This document shows positions 1 to 5,408 of a stretch of DNA of 5,438 nt, in pieces (positions within the stretch are counted from its first letter, which is position 1; each line of letters starts with the position of its first letter). Below the pieces are notes generated by a model, which made no database searches, was not told the DNA's origin, and was given only the letters and a program-made list of their open reading frames with translations. The stretch lies in assembly GCA_023423215.1 (NCBI GenBank), contig JAFAFZ010000239.1:1-5438 (forward strand), given 5' to 3'. A program made the translations under genes and the position numbers. The stretch comes from Actinomycetes bacterium. GTDB lineage: Bacteria; Actinomycetota; Acidimicrobiia; Acidimicrobiales; Microtrichaceae.

Positions 1-314
1 TCGGAGAGCACCAGCACGGGGACCGCGTCACCCCCGGCCCACGCGGCCACCCCGGCCACGTGTGCGCCCTGCAGCAGCACGACGTCGGCCCAACGCTGCT
101 CGGAACGCAGCTGGGTGTGCGCGGCGAGCGAGCGACGACCGGGCGCCATGACGGGCACGGCCTCGGCGAGCGCGCCGATGCGCCCGGGCGAGAGCGCCAG
201 CGTGCGCACCTCGACCCCGGCCCCGGCCAGCAGCGCGTGCAGGTCCAGGCCGGCGAGGTTGGTCGTCGTGTCGTCGGTGTCCGGCAGCACCTGCAGGACC
301 CGGGCGGCACCCAT
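1..314 (-). CDS. Glycosyltransferase, GT-B type, N-terminal part (cut by window edge)
   Basis: Translating down from ATG at 314 gives 104 uninterrupted codons running off the left edge. The protein opens with a beta strand and loop (ARVLQVLPDTDDTTTNLAG, residues 3-22), then a helix, a second strand (VEVRTLAL, 34-41), a basic helix and a third strand (ADVVLLQGAHVAG, 76-88). This strand-helix alternation, with a first strand ending in a loop followed by a helix that begins with N-L-A-G, is what glycosyltransferase 4-like N-terminal (acceptor-side) Rossmann domains look like. The nucleotide-sugar binding half would lie outside the window, so donor and acceptor cannot be named. The gene begins 46 bases after the carD stop on the same strand, so it may be cotranscribed with carD. 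No clear Shine-Dalgarno precedes the ATG. The glycosyltransferase assignment is by fold pattern only; another Rossmann-like enzyme is possible. Confidence 0.6.
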   Translation of the reverse strand, partial: MGAARVLQVLPDTDDTTTNLAGLDLHALLAGAGVEVRTLALSPGRIGALAEAVPVMAPGRRSLAAHTQLRSEQRWADVVLLQGAHVAGVAAWAGGDAVPVLVLS

Positions 315-360
315 CAGTGTTCGGGGCGGTCGGGAGGAGGCTCCGGCTCGGACGGCCGGC

Positions 361-840
361 TCAGGAGAGCTGGGCCTCGACGCGGGACAGCGCCTCGTCC
401 TCGCTGACGTCCAGGGCGAAGCTGAGCTCCGAGACGAGCACGCTGCGAGCCTTCACGAACATCGACTTCTCACCCGCGGACAGCCCCTTGGACTGGTCGC
501 GCAGGGCCAGGTTCCGCACGACCTCGGCGACCTTGTAGACGTCGCCGGACTTCAGCTTCTCCTGGTGGTTCTTGAAGCGCCGGCTCCAGTTCGCGGGCTC
601 GCGGATGTCCTTCTTCCCGAGCAGCTCGAACAGGTCCTCGACCTCCTCCGAGCCGATCGGCGGGCGCATCCCGACGTCGTCCGCCTTGTCCACCGGGACC
701 GAGAGGGTCAGCTCGCCGTGGGCCATCTGCAGCACCAGGTACTCGGTCGTCGTGCCGTCGAACTTGCGCTTCTCACGCTTGACGATCACCGCAGCTCCGT
801 GGTGCGGGTAGACAACTCGATCGCCGACATCAAACGCCAC
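361..840 (-). CDS. carD: CarD family RNA polymerase-binding transcription regulator
   Basis: This 159-residue protein matches the actinobacterial CarD family over its full length (the M. tuberculosis protein is 162 residues as I recall it). Residues 1-55 form the Tudor-like RNA polymerase interaction domain (FDVGDRVVYPHHGAA at the start, then EYLVLQMAHGELTLSVPV). The rest is the helical DNA-binding domain, with the signature EPANWSRR: its tryptophan is residue 85, the same number as the mycobacterial residue that wedges into the upstream edge of the transcription bubble. KLKSGDVYKVAEVVRNL and DQSKGLSAGEK follow, both typical of the family. CarD binds the beta subunit and stabilises open promoter complexes, chiefly at housekeeping and rRNA promoters. 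The GTG start is chosen because homology begins there and GAGGAA lies 6 bases upstream. The gene has its own promoter candidate at 922-930. Mycobacterial carD precedes ispD, whereas a glycosyltransferase follows here. Confidence 0.96.
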   Translation of the reverse strand: MAFDVGDRVVYPHHGAAVIVKREKRKFDGTTTEYLVLQMAHGELTLSVPVDKADDVGMRPPIGSEEVEDLFELLGKKDIREPANWSRRFKNHQEKLKSGDVYKVAEVVRNLALRDQSKGLSAGEKSMFVKARSVLVSELSFALDVSEDEALSRVEAQLS

Positions 841-846
841 AGCAGG

Positions 847-852
847 TTCCTC
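847..852 (-). promoter_or_regulatory. Ribosome binding site of carD
   Basis: Reading the minus strand, GAGGAA ends 6 bases before the GTG at 840. It is the clearest Shine-Dalgarno sequence before any start in this window and decides the GTG as the carD start. Confidence 0.8.
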
Positions 853-921
853 ACAACGGGCTCGACCTCGGGTCGCCGGACGACCCGTCCCGGCGCACGA
901 CGTGTGACCGGGGGACGTGCG

Positions 922-930
922 ATTGTACCA
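922..930 (-). promoter_or_regulatory. Extended -10 promoter element upstream of carD
   Basis: The minus strand reads TGGTACAAT, an extended -10 (TGn) joined to TACAAT, one mismatch from the TATAAT consensus. It stands out in G+C-rich surroundings. No good -35 hexamer is found 16-18 bases upstream, as is common for extended -10 promoters. Transcription would begin near 915 and give a leader of about 75 bases before the carD GTG. A separate promoter here implies carD does not depend on read-through from the DUF4262 gene. Confidence 0.65.
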
Positions 931-1001
931 GAGCCTCCGAGGGCCCACCGGGCGGTGACGGGCGGCGCTCCGCACGCTCCGGCGTGGTCGGCCGGCAGTG
1001 C

Positions 1002-1472
1002 TCAGCTGGCGGCGAGCAGCGGCTGGCGCAGGGTCCACTCGGGGTCGCCGGGACGCTGGGGGAACGCGCCGCTCGCGTCGGACCACACCAGCTGCAGCGT
1101 GCGAGGCCAGCGCTCGCCCCAGTGCGACATGACCTCTCGACCCAGGTCGAACCACTCGCCCCGCTCGAGCCAGAGGTCGTCCACCGCACGCACGTGCAGC
1201 TCGAGCCCGCCCTGGAGGCGGACCGGCGCGCCCTCGACCAGGGTCCGCCCCTCGGCGATCTCCTTGCCCAGCACCTCGACCACCGCGCCGGCGATGGGCG
1301 CGTCGAGGCCGACGATGAGCAGCTCGGGGTGGTCGTGGCAGCGGTGCAGGCCGATCGAGTACGCCCAGTCGCAGCCGGAGTCGTCCGCGACGAGCGCCGC
1401 CACGTTGAACCCGCCCGCGTCGATGTCCCGCCGGAACAGGTCGATGATGTCGGTCGGATCCACGAGCGCCAT
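1002..1472 (-). CDS. DUF4262 domain-containing protein
   Basis: A 156-residue soluble protein from ATG at 1472. It shows the DUF4262 pattern: an N-terminal helix and GGFNVAALVADD (20-31), then WAYSIGLHRCHDHPELLIVGL (36-56), the part I recognise best, a helix with GKEIAEGRTL (69-78), and a C-terminal QLVWSDASGAFPQRPGDP (127-144) close to the family's usual L-V-W-x-D-x-x-G-x-F-P. No signal peptide or membrane segment is present. The family has no established biochemical function. The pattern places the domain across nearly the whole chain. An alternative GTG start at 1511 would add 13 residues (MIAPLRGYRVLHT); neither start has a convincing Shine-Dalgarno, and ATG is preferred because the homology-like region begins just after it. 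It lies on the same strand between the RDD gene (139-base gap) and carD (161-base gap), both gaps large enough for independent promoters. Confidence 0.82.
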   Translation of the reverse strand: MALVDPTDIIDLFRRDIDAGGFNVAALVADDSGCDWAYSIGLHRCHDHPELLIVGLDAPIAGAVVEVLGKEIAEGRTLVEGAPVRLQGGLELHVRAVDDLWLERGEWFDLGREVMSHWGERWPRTLQLVWSDASGAFPQRPGDPEWTLRQPLLAAS

Positions 1473-1611
1473 GGTGTGGAGGACCCGGTACCCCCGCAAT
1501 GGGGCAATCACCCACGCCGCGGACGGCGCTGAGACACGTGCCAGTCGTGGGCGACGGCTGCGGCTGCGTCTGTGGAGCGCGTCAGCGCCCGCCTGGTCCG
1601 AACGGCCCTGA

Positions 1612-2178
1612 TCAGGCGGCCGGATCGGTCGCCGACGCCTCCAGCGCCGTGCTCGGCGCGTTGACCCCGCGCTCCTGGTGGCGAGCCAGGAAGCGCAGCC
1701 GAGCGGCGCGTGCGTCCCAGTCGTACACGACCACGGTGCCGGCGATGCGGTCGTGCAGCGCCCGGTGCTCGCGGTTCGTGACGATGCCGACGAACCCGAG
1801 ACCGAGCAGCAGGAAGCTGAGCGGGAAGGCCAGGGTGCGCAGGACCGCGGCCTTCACCCCGGCGGGCGCGCCGTCGCGCTGCACGACGCGCAGGCCGAGC
1901 AGCGCCATGCCGAACGTCTTGCCGCTCGTCGCCCACGGGTACGCGTAGTAGAGGAAGAGCCACACGGCGAAGGACACGGCGAGCAGCAGCGGCGGGTACT
2001 CGAAGGTGATCTGGTCGCCGGTGACGAGCGCGACGACGAAGGTGAGCGCCGCGGTGGCGAACGAGAACAGCGCCGTCGCCACGGTCTGGTCCACCAGGAA
2101 CGCGACCAGCCGAGTGACCGCGCCGGCGTAGTGGCCCTGCTGGGTGACGGCCAGGTCGTGCTCGGGAGCGAGCGTCAC
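1612..2178 (-). CDS. RDD family membrane protein
   Basis: This 188-residue protein has the RDD family layout. Near the start HYAGAVTRLVAFLVDQ (16-31) supplies the R (23) and first D (30). Hydrophobic helices follow at about 32-52 and 63-80, then the conserved loop SGKTFGMALLGLRVVQRDG (85-103), a third helix at about 112-133, and NREHRALHDRIAGTVVVYDWD (135-155) carrying the second D (143). The roughly 35-residue tail is charged and probably cytoplasmic. RDD proteins are integral membrane proteins of mostly unknown function; some have been linked to ion exchange. The GTG start at 2178 overlaps the upstream repeat-protein stop by 4 bases (GTGA), so translation is probably coupled. In related actinobacterial proteins the repeat region and RDD domain can be joined in one chain, which supports a shared function. 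Confidence 0.9.
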   Translation of the reverse strand: MTLAPEHDLAVTQQGHYAGAVTRLVAFLVDQTVATALFSFATAALTFVVALVTGDQITFEYPPLLLAVSFAVWLFLYYAYPWATSGKTFGMALLGLRVVQRDGAPAGVKAAVLRTLAFPLSFLLLGLGFVGIVTNREHRALHDRIAGTVVVYDWDARAARLRFLARHQERGVNAPSTALEASATDPAA

Positions 2179-3122
2179 GACGCACGCTCCCCCGCCGGCA
2201 GCGCGAGCGGCGCGTCGCCGACCAGCAGCGGCGGACCGGCCGGCAGCTCGGCCGGGTCGCGTCGCAGCGCCCGGTTGGTCCAGCGGACCAGGAAGTTGTC
2301 CAACCCCACGCCCTGGCTGCGCACCATGTCCAGCGCTTCGGAGGCGACGCCGCTGGTCGACTGGGCGATCAGGCTGCCCAGCTCGGTGTTGCGCACGAGC
2401 GAGTCGATGTCGAGGCGGCTGACGAGCGAGTTCATGTCGATGCGTGCCAGCAGCGCGTCCAGGTCGACCTTCTGGAGCAAGGCGTCCAGGTCGACGTTCC
2501 GCAGCAGGACGTCCAGGTCGACGTGCTCCAGCAGCCGGTTCAGGTCGACCTGCTCGAGCAGCGCGTTCAGGTCGATGCGCTCCAGCAGCGCACCGAGGTC
2601 GACGCGCTGGAGGAGCGAGTCCAGGTCCACGTCCTGGATCAGCGCGTCGACGTCCACGCGCTCGACGACGGCGGCGACGTCGACCCGGGCGACGATCTTG
2701 TCCACGTCGACGCGCTGCACGAGCTCGTCGACATCGACCTTCGCGACGATCGACCCGACGTCGACGCGGCTGACCAGGCGATCGATGTCGATGCGGTCCA
2801 GCACGGCGTCCAGGTCGATGCCGGCGAGCAGCTCGTTCAGGTCGACGGCCTCGACGACGCCCGGCGTCACCCGCTGGATGGCCTTGCGGGCCACCGGACC
2901 GGCGTCCTGCTCGAGGCGCTCGCGCACCTCGTGGCCCTCCTTGGCGAGCGGCACGGTCAGGCGCTTGGCGACCGCGGCGGCCAGCCGGGCGGGCGTGCTC
3001 GAGCCGACGACGTTCTCGACCTCGCCGGCGGTGCGAGCGGCACGCGTGGCCGCACCGAGGGCCGCGTCGACGCCCCACTCGGCGTCGCTGCGCTCCGGTG
3101 CGGCGTCGGTGTCGTCGGTCAC
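2175..3122 (-). CDS. Nonapeptide-repeat protein, partner of the RDD membrane protein
   Basis: A 315-residue protein, by its sequence soluble (no signal peptide or membrane helix). Residues 1-92 are acidic then helical, with AARLTVPLAKEG-like amphipathic stretches (LAAAVAKRLTVPLAKEGHEV, 47-66) and a lead-in QRVTPGVVEA (83-92). Residues 93-254 are 18 tandem nine-residue units of consensus [VI]-D-[LVI]-[DN]-x-[LIV]-[LV]-x-[RK]; examples are VDLDALLQK and VDLDALLAR, and the last unit (TELGSLIAQ) is degenerate. The remaining C-terminus includes ASEALDMVRSQGVGLDNFLV, which I recall as conserved beside such repeats in actinobacteria, then a proline-rich tail. The function is unknown. Its stop overlaps the RDD start by 4 bases. 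The GTG at 3122 is chosen because a -10-like hexamer lies 6 bases upstream, suggesting a leaderless mRNA; a GTG at 3140 would add 6 residues. The regular spacing of hydrophobic residues suggests a solenoid or repeated helix, which is inference. Confidence 0.85.
   Translation of the reverse strand: MTDDTDAAPERSDAEWGVDAALGAATRAARTAGEVENVVGSSTPARLAAAVAKRLTVPLAKEGHEVRERLEQDAGPVARKAIQRVTPGVVEAVDLNELLAGIDLDAVLDRIDIDRLVSRVDVGSIVAKVDVDELVQRVDVDKIVARVDVAAVVERVDVDALIQDVDLDSLLQRVDLGALLERIDLNALLEQVDLNRLLEHVDLDVLLRNVDLDALLQKVDLDALLARIDMNSLVSRLDIDSLVRNTELGSLIAQSTSGVASEALDMVRSQGVGLDNFLVRWTNRALRRDPAELPAGPPLLVGDAPLALPAGERAS
2361..2846 (-). repeat. Tandem 27-base repeat, 18 units, coding
   Basis: The repeat encodes the nonapeptide units of the protein at 2175-3122 and keeps an exact 27-base period with no indels. 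At the DNA level the best conserved core is the palindrome GTCGAC (the Val-Asp codon pair), intact in about nine units, for example at 2463, 2490, 2517, 2544, 2598, 2679, 2706, 2760 and 2841, and one or two bases off in the others. Units in the C-terminal half of the protein (2440-2600) are the most alike, whereas the N-terminal half is richer in isoleucine and valine variants, consistent with older divergence there or newer duplication in the C-terminal half. Confidence 0.9.
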
Positions 3123-3128
3123 TGCAGC

Positions 3129-3157
3129 ATCATGGCCCACCGGCGGGGCCGTGGAAA
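3129..3157 (-). promoter_or_regulatory. Candidate leaderless promoter of the repeat protein/RDD pair
   Basis: On the minus strand TTTCCA (3157-3152) and CATGAT (3134-3129) are separated by exactly 17 bases, each matching 4 of 6 positions of the -35 and -10 consensus. The GTG at 3122 begins 6 bases after the -10, so transcription would begin at or next to the start codon. No Shine-Dalgarno is present, in keeping with a leaderless mRNA. Confidence 0.4.
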
Positions 3158-3170
3158 TGACCTGGTTCGG

Positions 3171-3191
3171 GTGAGATCCCCGGTGAGGTCC
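3171..3191. repeat. Short direct repeat in the divergent intergenic region
   Basis: GTGAGATCC (3171-3179) and GTGAGGTCC (3183-3191) match in 8 of 9 bases and begin 12 bases apart. They lie between the two divergent start codons and upstream of the hydrolase -10, overlapping its -35 zone, where a regulator could bind. No regulator can be named, and two short copies in G+C-rich DNA may be chance. Confidence 0.3.
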
Positions 3192-3209
3192 GCGCGACGG
3201 TCCGCTGAC

Positions 3210-3215
3210 TACATT
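3210..3215 (+). promoter_or_regulatory. Candidate -10 of a leaderless promoter for the alpha/beta hydrolase
   Basis: TACATT lies 8 bases before the ATG at 3224 and matches 4 of 6 bases of the -10 consensus including the key A at position 2 and T at position 6. No Shine-Dalgarno precedes the ATG, so transcription beginning at the start codon is the simplest reading. A recognisable -35 hexamer is missing. Confidence 0.45.
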
Positions 3216-3223
3216 GCGCCGCC

Positions 3224-3964
3224 ATGGGCGTCGTGCTGATCCACGGAGGCGGTTCCACCGGCAGGTTCTGGGATCGGGTGGTCCCCCTGCTCGACGAGCC
3301 GGCGCTCGCGGTCGACCTGCCGGGCCGCAACGGTCGTCCCGGCGACCTGGCGACGCTGACCGTGGCGGACGAGGTGACGTCGGTCGTCGAGCAGATCGAC
3401 GAGGCTGCGCTGCCCGATCCGATCGTGCTCGTCGCGCACTCCTCCGGCGGACTGCTCGTGCCCGGCGTGGTCGACGCACTCGGCGGTCGTGTCGCCCACG
3501 TCGTCCTGATCGCCGCGCTGGTGCCGCCCGAGGGCGGCAACGGCCTGGACTGCATGCGACCGAGCCACGCCGAGGGCCTGCGCTTCGCGGTCGAGCACGC
3601 GGCGACGACCGGCGAGTCGATCACGCTGCCGGGTGCACCCGAGGACCCCGAGCCCTTCCGGACCGCGTACGGCGGCGACCCGCTCGACGACGACGCCCTC
3701 GCGTTCATGGTGCGGCCCGAGCAGTGCGTGCCCGACACGGTGCACCACTACTTCCAGCCGGTGCACTGGTCCGTCGCCGGCGATGTGCCGGTCACGTACG
3801 TGCTGACCGAGCGCGACCGCCCCGTGCGGACCGAGGCGCAGGAGGCGATGGTGCAGCACCTGCCCGGCACGCCGACGGTGGTGCGCATCGCCACGGGCCA
3901 CCTGCCGCCGGTCACCCACGCCGACTGGGTCGCCGAGCTGATCGCCGGTGTGCCGAGGGCGTGA
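3224..3964 (+). CDS. Alpha/beta hydrolase (esterase-like, substrate unknown)
   Basis: A 246-residue cytoplasmic protein of the compact alpha/beta hydrolase type. The first strand and oxyanion loop are VVLIHGGGSTGRFWDRVVPLL (3-23), followed by LAVDLPGRNG (28-37). The nucleophile elbow is VAHSSGG (70-76), giving Ser73; Asp198 in TERDRPV (195-201) and His226 in ATGHLPPVTH (223-232) complete a plausible catalytic triad in the right order and spacing. The cap region (about 105-185) holds a histidine-rich stretch, VHHYFQPVHW (173-182). Length and motifs fit the salicylate esterase/hydroxynitrile lyase-like or general AB hydrolase_6 group, but the substrate cannot be inferred. The ATG start is placed at the beginning of the first strand, with no extension possible without losing the fold start. 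The stop overlaps a GTG (3961) that is in frame with the following lipoprotein gene, so the two may form an operon. Confidence 0.9.
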   Translation: MGVVLIHGGGSTGRFWDRVVPLLDEPALAVDLPGRNGRPGDLATLTVADEVTSVVEQIDEAALPDPIVLVAHSSGGLLVPGVVDALGGRVAHVVLIAALVPPEGGNGLDCMRPSHAEGLRFAVEHAATTGESITLPGAPEDPEPFRTAYGGDPLDDDALAFMVRPEQCVPDTVHHYFQPVHWSVAGDVPVTYVLTERDRPVRTEAQEAMVQHLPGTPTVVRIATGHLPPVTHADWVAELIAGVPRA

Positions 3965-4053
3965 CCGCTCCGGCCGCTCGACCTCATGTGCGTGGCGGTC
4001 GGCCTGACGCGTCCGCGACGGCCACATCCGGGCCACAGCGACACGTCGAGCTG

Positions 4054-5367
4054 GTGCCGCCGCGGCGGAGGGCTCGTTCGACGATCGGTGCCATGGCGCT
4101 GCTCGCCCTCGTCGCGACGGGTTGTGGAGCGGACGCCGAGCCGGCCGGTCCGGCTCGCATCGAGCACGGGTCGTTGCCGGCGGCGGTCGAGTTCGTCGAG
4201 GCCGCCGCCGGCGTGCAGCTCGACGAGGTTCCGACGGTGTGGAGCGCTACGCCCACCCAGATCCGCAGCCGGGACGCAGCGGAGGGTGCCGCGCCGCCGC
4301 CCGATCGGCGGATCCTGGACGACCCGCACTCACGGACGGCCCTCGGACTCGCGAGGGAGCGAGGGTCGCGACCTGCCTCGTCGGCGCCGGCCTTCTTCGA
4401 CCGGGATCGCCACGAGATCGTCCTCGTGCGAGCGCCGGACAGGAGCGTGCAGGCGGACGTGCTCGTCCACGAGCTCACCCATGCGGTCACCGCCCAGGAG
4501 GACCCGATCGACGAGGACGAGATCAGGTCCTCGGACCAGGGCGTCGCCATGTGGATGGTGAACGAGGGTGTGGCGACCGCACTGGAGCGGCAGTGGAGGG
4601 ACTCGCATCCCGACGAGCGGCCCACGGCGACCCCGCCGGCGGAGCGGGCGTGGGGCCTGGACGCGCTCGGGTACGAGCTGGGCTCACGACGCGCCCGGTT
4701 CGAGTTCGGTCAGCTCGAGCCGGGTGAGGGCTGGACGACGGCGAGGAGCCAGGTCGCGACGAGCGCCGCCGTGCTCGACCCGCGACTGCCGCTCGAGTGG
4801 ACACCCGTGCCGGTCGACGAACCTGCGCTGCCGGACGGCGCCGAGGTCGAGCGTCGGGACCGGCTCGGGATGTTCGGGTGGCTCGAGGTGCTGGCGCAGG
4901 ACCCGGCGAGCGACCAGACCGCCGTCCTGGGCTGGCGGGGCGAAGCGACCGCGTCGTACCGCTCCGCGGAGGGCCGGCACTGCATCGCCTCGGTGATCAC
5001 CACCACGGACGGTGCGGCCGCTCGACGTCTCGCACTGCAGCTGGCGTCGGCGCTGCCGCACGCCACGAGCGCTGCGACGGCAGAGGAGGTCTCGCTGGAA
5101 GCCTGTGCCGTCCCGGGTCACACCTCGCCGAGCGCCGACGAGACCGACGTCGAGCCGTTCCTGGCCTCCCTCGTCGCCGCGTTCAGGATGCTGGAGGACG
5201 GCGTGGGAGCGGACCACGCGGCGGTCGACCCGGAGACGGCGTGGTGCGTCGCGCAGCGGGTGCACAACGAGATCGGGTGGATCGAGGCGTACCGGACCTT
5301 GGACGAGGTGACCGGCCCGGCGTACGAGACCGCAGCGCTGGCCGGGTGCGTGGCCGACGCCGCCTGA
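4054..5367 (+). CDS. Putative zinc metallopeptidase lipoprotein (HExxH, Peptidase_MA-like)
   Basis: From GTG at 4054 the protein has 437 residues. It opens with a lipoprotein signal: basic PPRRRARS (2-9), a hydrophobic core GAMALLALVA (12-21) and lipobox ATGC with the lipidated Cys at 24, so it should be anchored on the outer face of the membrane. The peptidase core carries VLVHELTHAVTAQ (136-148; His139, Glu140, His143) and, 28 residues on from His143, MWMVNEGVATALE (166-178) with Glu171 as the likely third zinc ligand, the arrangement of gluzincins and close to Peptidase_MA-type domains. The C-terminal half holds four cysteines (310, 351, 398, 432), which could form two disulfides outside the cell. 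The substrate is unknown. An alternative GTG at 3961 overlaps the hydrolase stop and would give 468 residues with an unusually long region before the signal; 4054 is preferred for the signal peptide, though neither start has a clear ribosome binding site. Confidence 0.8.
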   Translation: MPPRRRARSTIGAMALLALVATGCGADAEPAGPARIEHGSLPAAVEFVEAAAGVQLDEVPTVWSATPTQIRSRDAAEGAAPPPDRRILDDPHSRTALGLARERGSRPASSAPAFFDRDRHEIVLVRAPDRSVQADVLVHELTHAVTAQEDPIDEDEIRSSDQGVAMWMVNEGVATALERQWRDSHPDERPTATPPAERAWGLDALGYELGSRRARFEFGQLEPGEGWTTARSQVATSAAVLDPRLPLEWTPVPVDEPALPDGAEVERRDRLGMFGWLEVLAQDPASDQTAVLGWRGEATASYRSAEGRHCIASVITTTDGAAARRLALQLASALPHATSAATAEEVSLEACAVPGHTSPSADETDVEPFLASLVAAFRMLEDGVGADHAAVDPETAWCVAQRVHNEIGWIEAYRTLDEVTGPAYETAALAGCVADAA

Positions 5368-5396
5368 GCGGGCGACCGAAACGGCCGAGGCGACGG

Positions 5397-5402
5397 CAGA
5401 CT
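5397..5402 (+). promoter_or_regulatory. Candidate -10 before the gene starting at 5409
   Basis: CAGACT keeps the A at position 2 and T at position 6 and sits 6 bases before a GTG, the same spacing as the other presumed leaderless starts in this window. No -35 hexamer is evident and the match is weak. Confidence 0.25.
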
Positions 5403-5408
5403 GGGCGG

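Noticed and set aside
931..1001. Possible terminator between the DUF4262 gene and the carD promoter
   Set aside because: Only short 4-5-base arms (GCCC-ACC-GGGC and the like) can be paired and no run of T follows on the minus strand.
1525..1589. Inverted repeat GGCGCTGA / TCAGCGCC between the RDD and DUF4262 genes
   Set aside because: The 8-base arms are perfect but 49 bases apart with no T-tract, too loose for an intrinsic terminator and likely by chance in G+C-rich DNA.
115..1611. Plus-strand open frame of 498 codons spanning the glycosyltransferase, carD and DUF4262 genes
   Set aside because: It lies antisense to well-recognised genes, has low-complexity Arg/Ser/Ala/Pro composition and shows no domain. 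Long stop-free antisense frames are expected at about 70% G+C.
2361..2846. CRISPR array or other noncoding tandem array
   Set aside because: The 27-base units are directly adjacent without spacers, keep the coding frame, and vary mostly as conservative amino acid changes, so this is a protein repeat.
2361..2846. RTX calcium-binding nonapeptide repeat
   Set aside because: The period is also nine, but the glycine-rich GGxGxDxUx pattern is absent; the units are hydrophobic and acidic with almost no glycine.
2523..3239. Plus-strand open frame with a Q-V-D-x-L repeat
   Set aside because: It is the antisense image of the nonapeptide array, produced because the Val-Asp codon pair GTCGAC is palindromic. 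It overlaps the promoter region and extends into the hydrolase start without any motif.
3214..3960. Upstream in-frame extension of the lipoprotein frame through the hydrolase gene
   Set aside because: This 249-codon extension is the +2 shadow of the alpha/beta hydrolase, Arg/Ala/Gly-rich and without motifs; the lipoprotein signal fixes the true start near 4054 or at most 3961.
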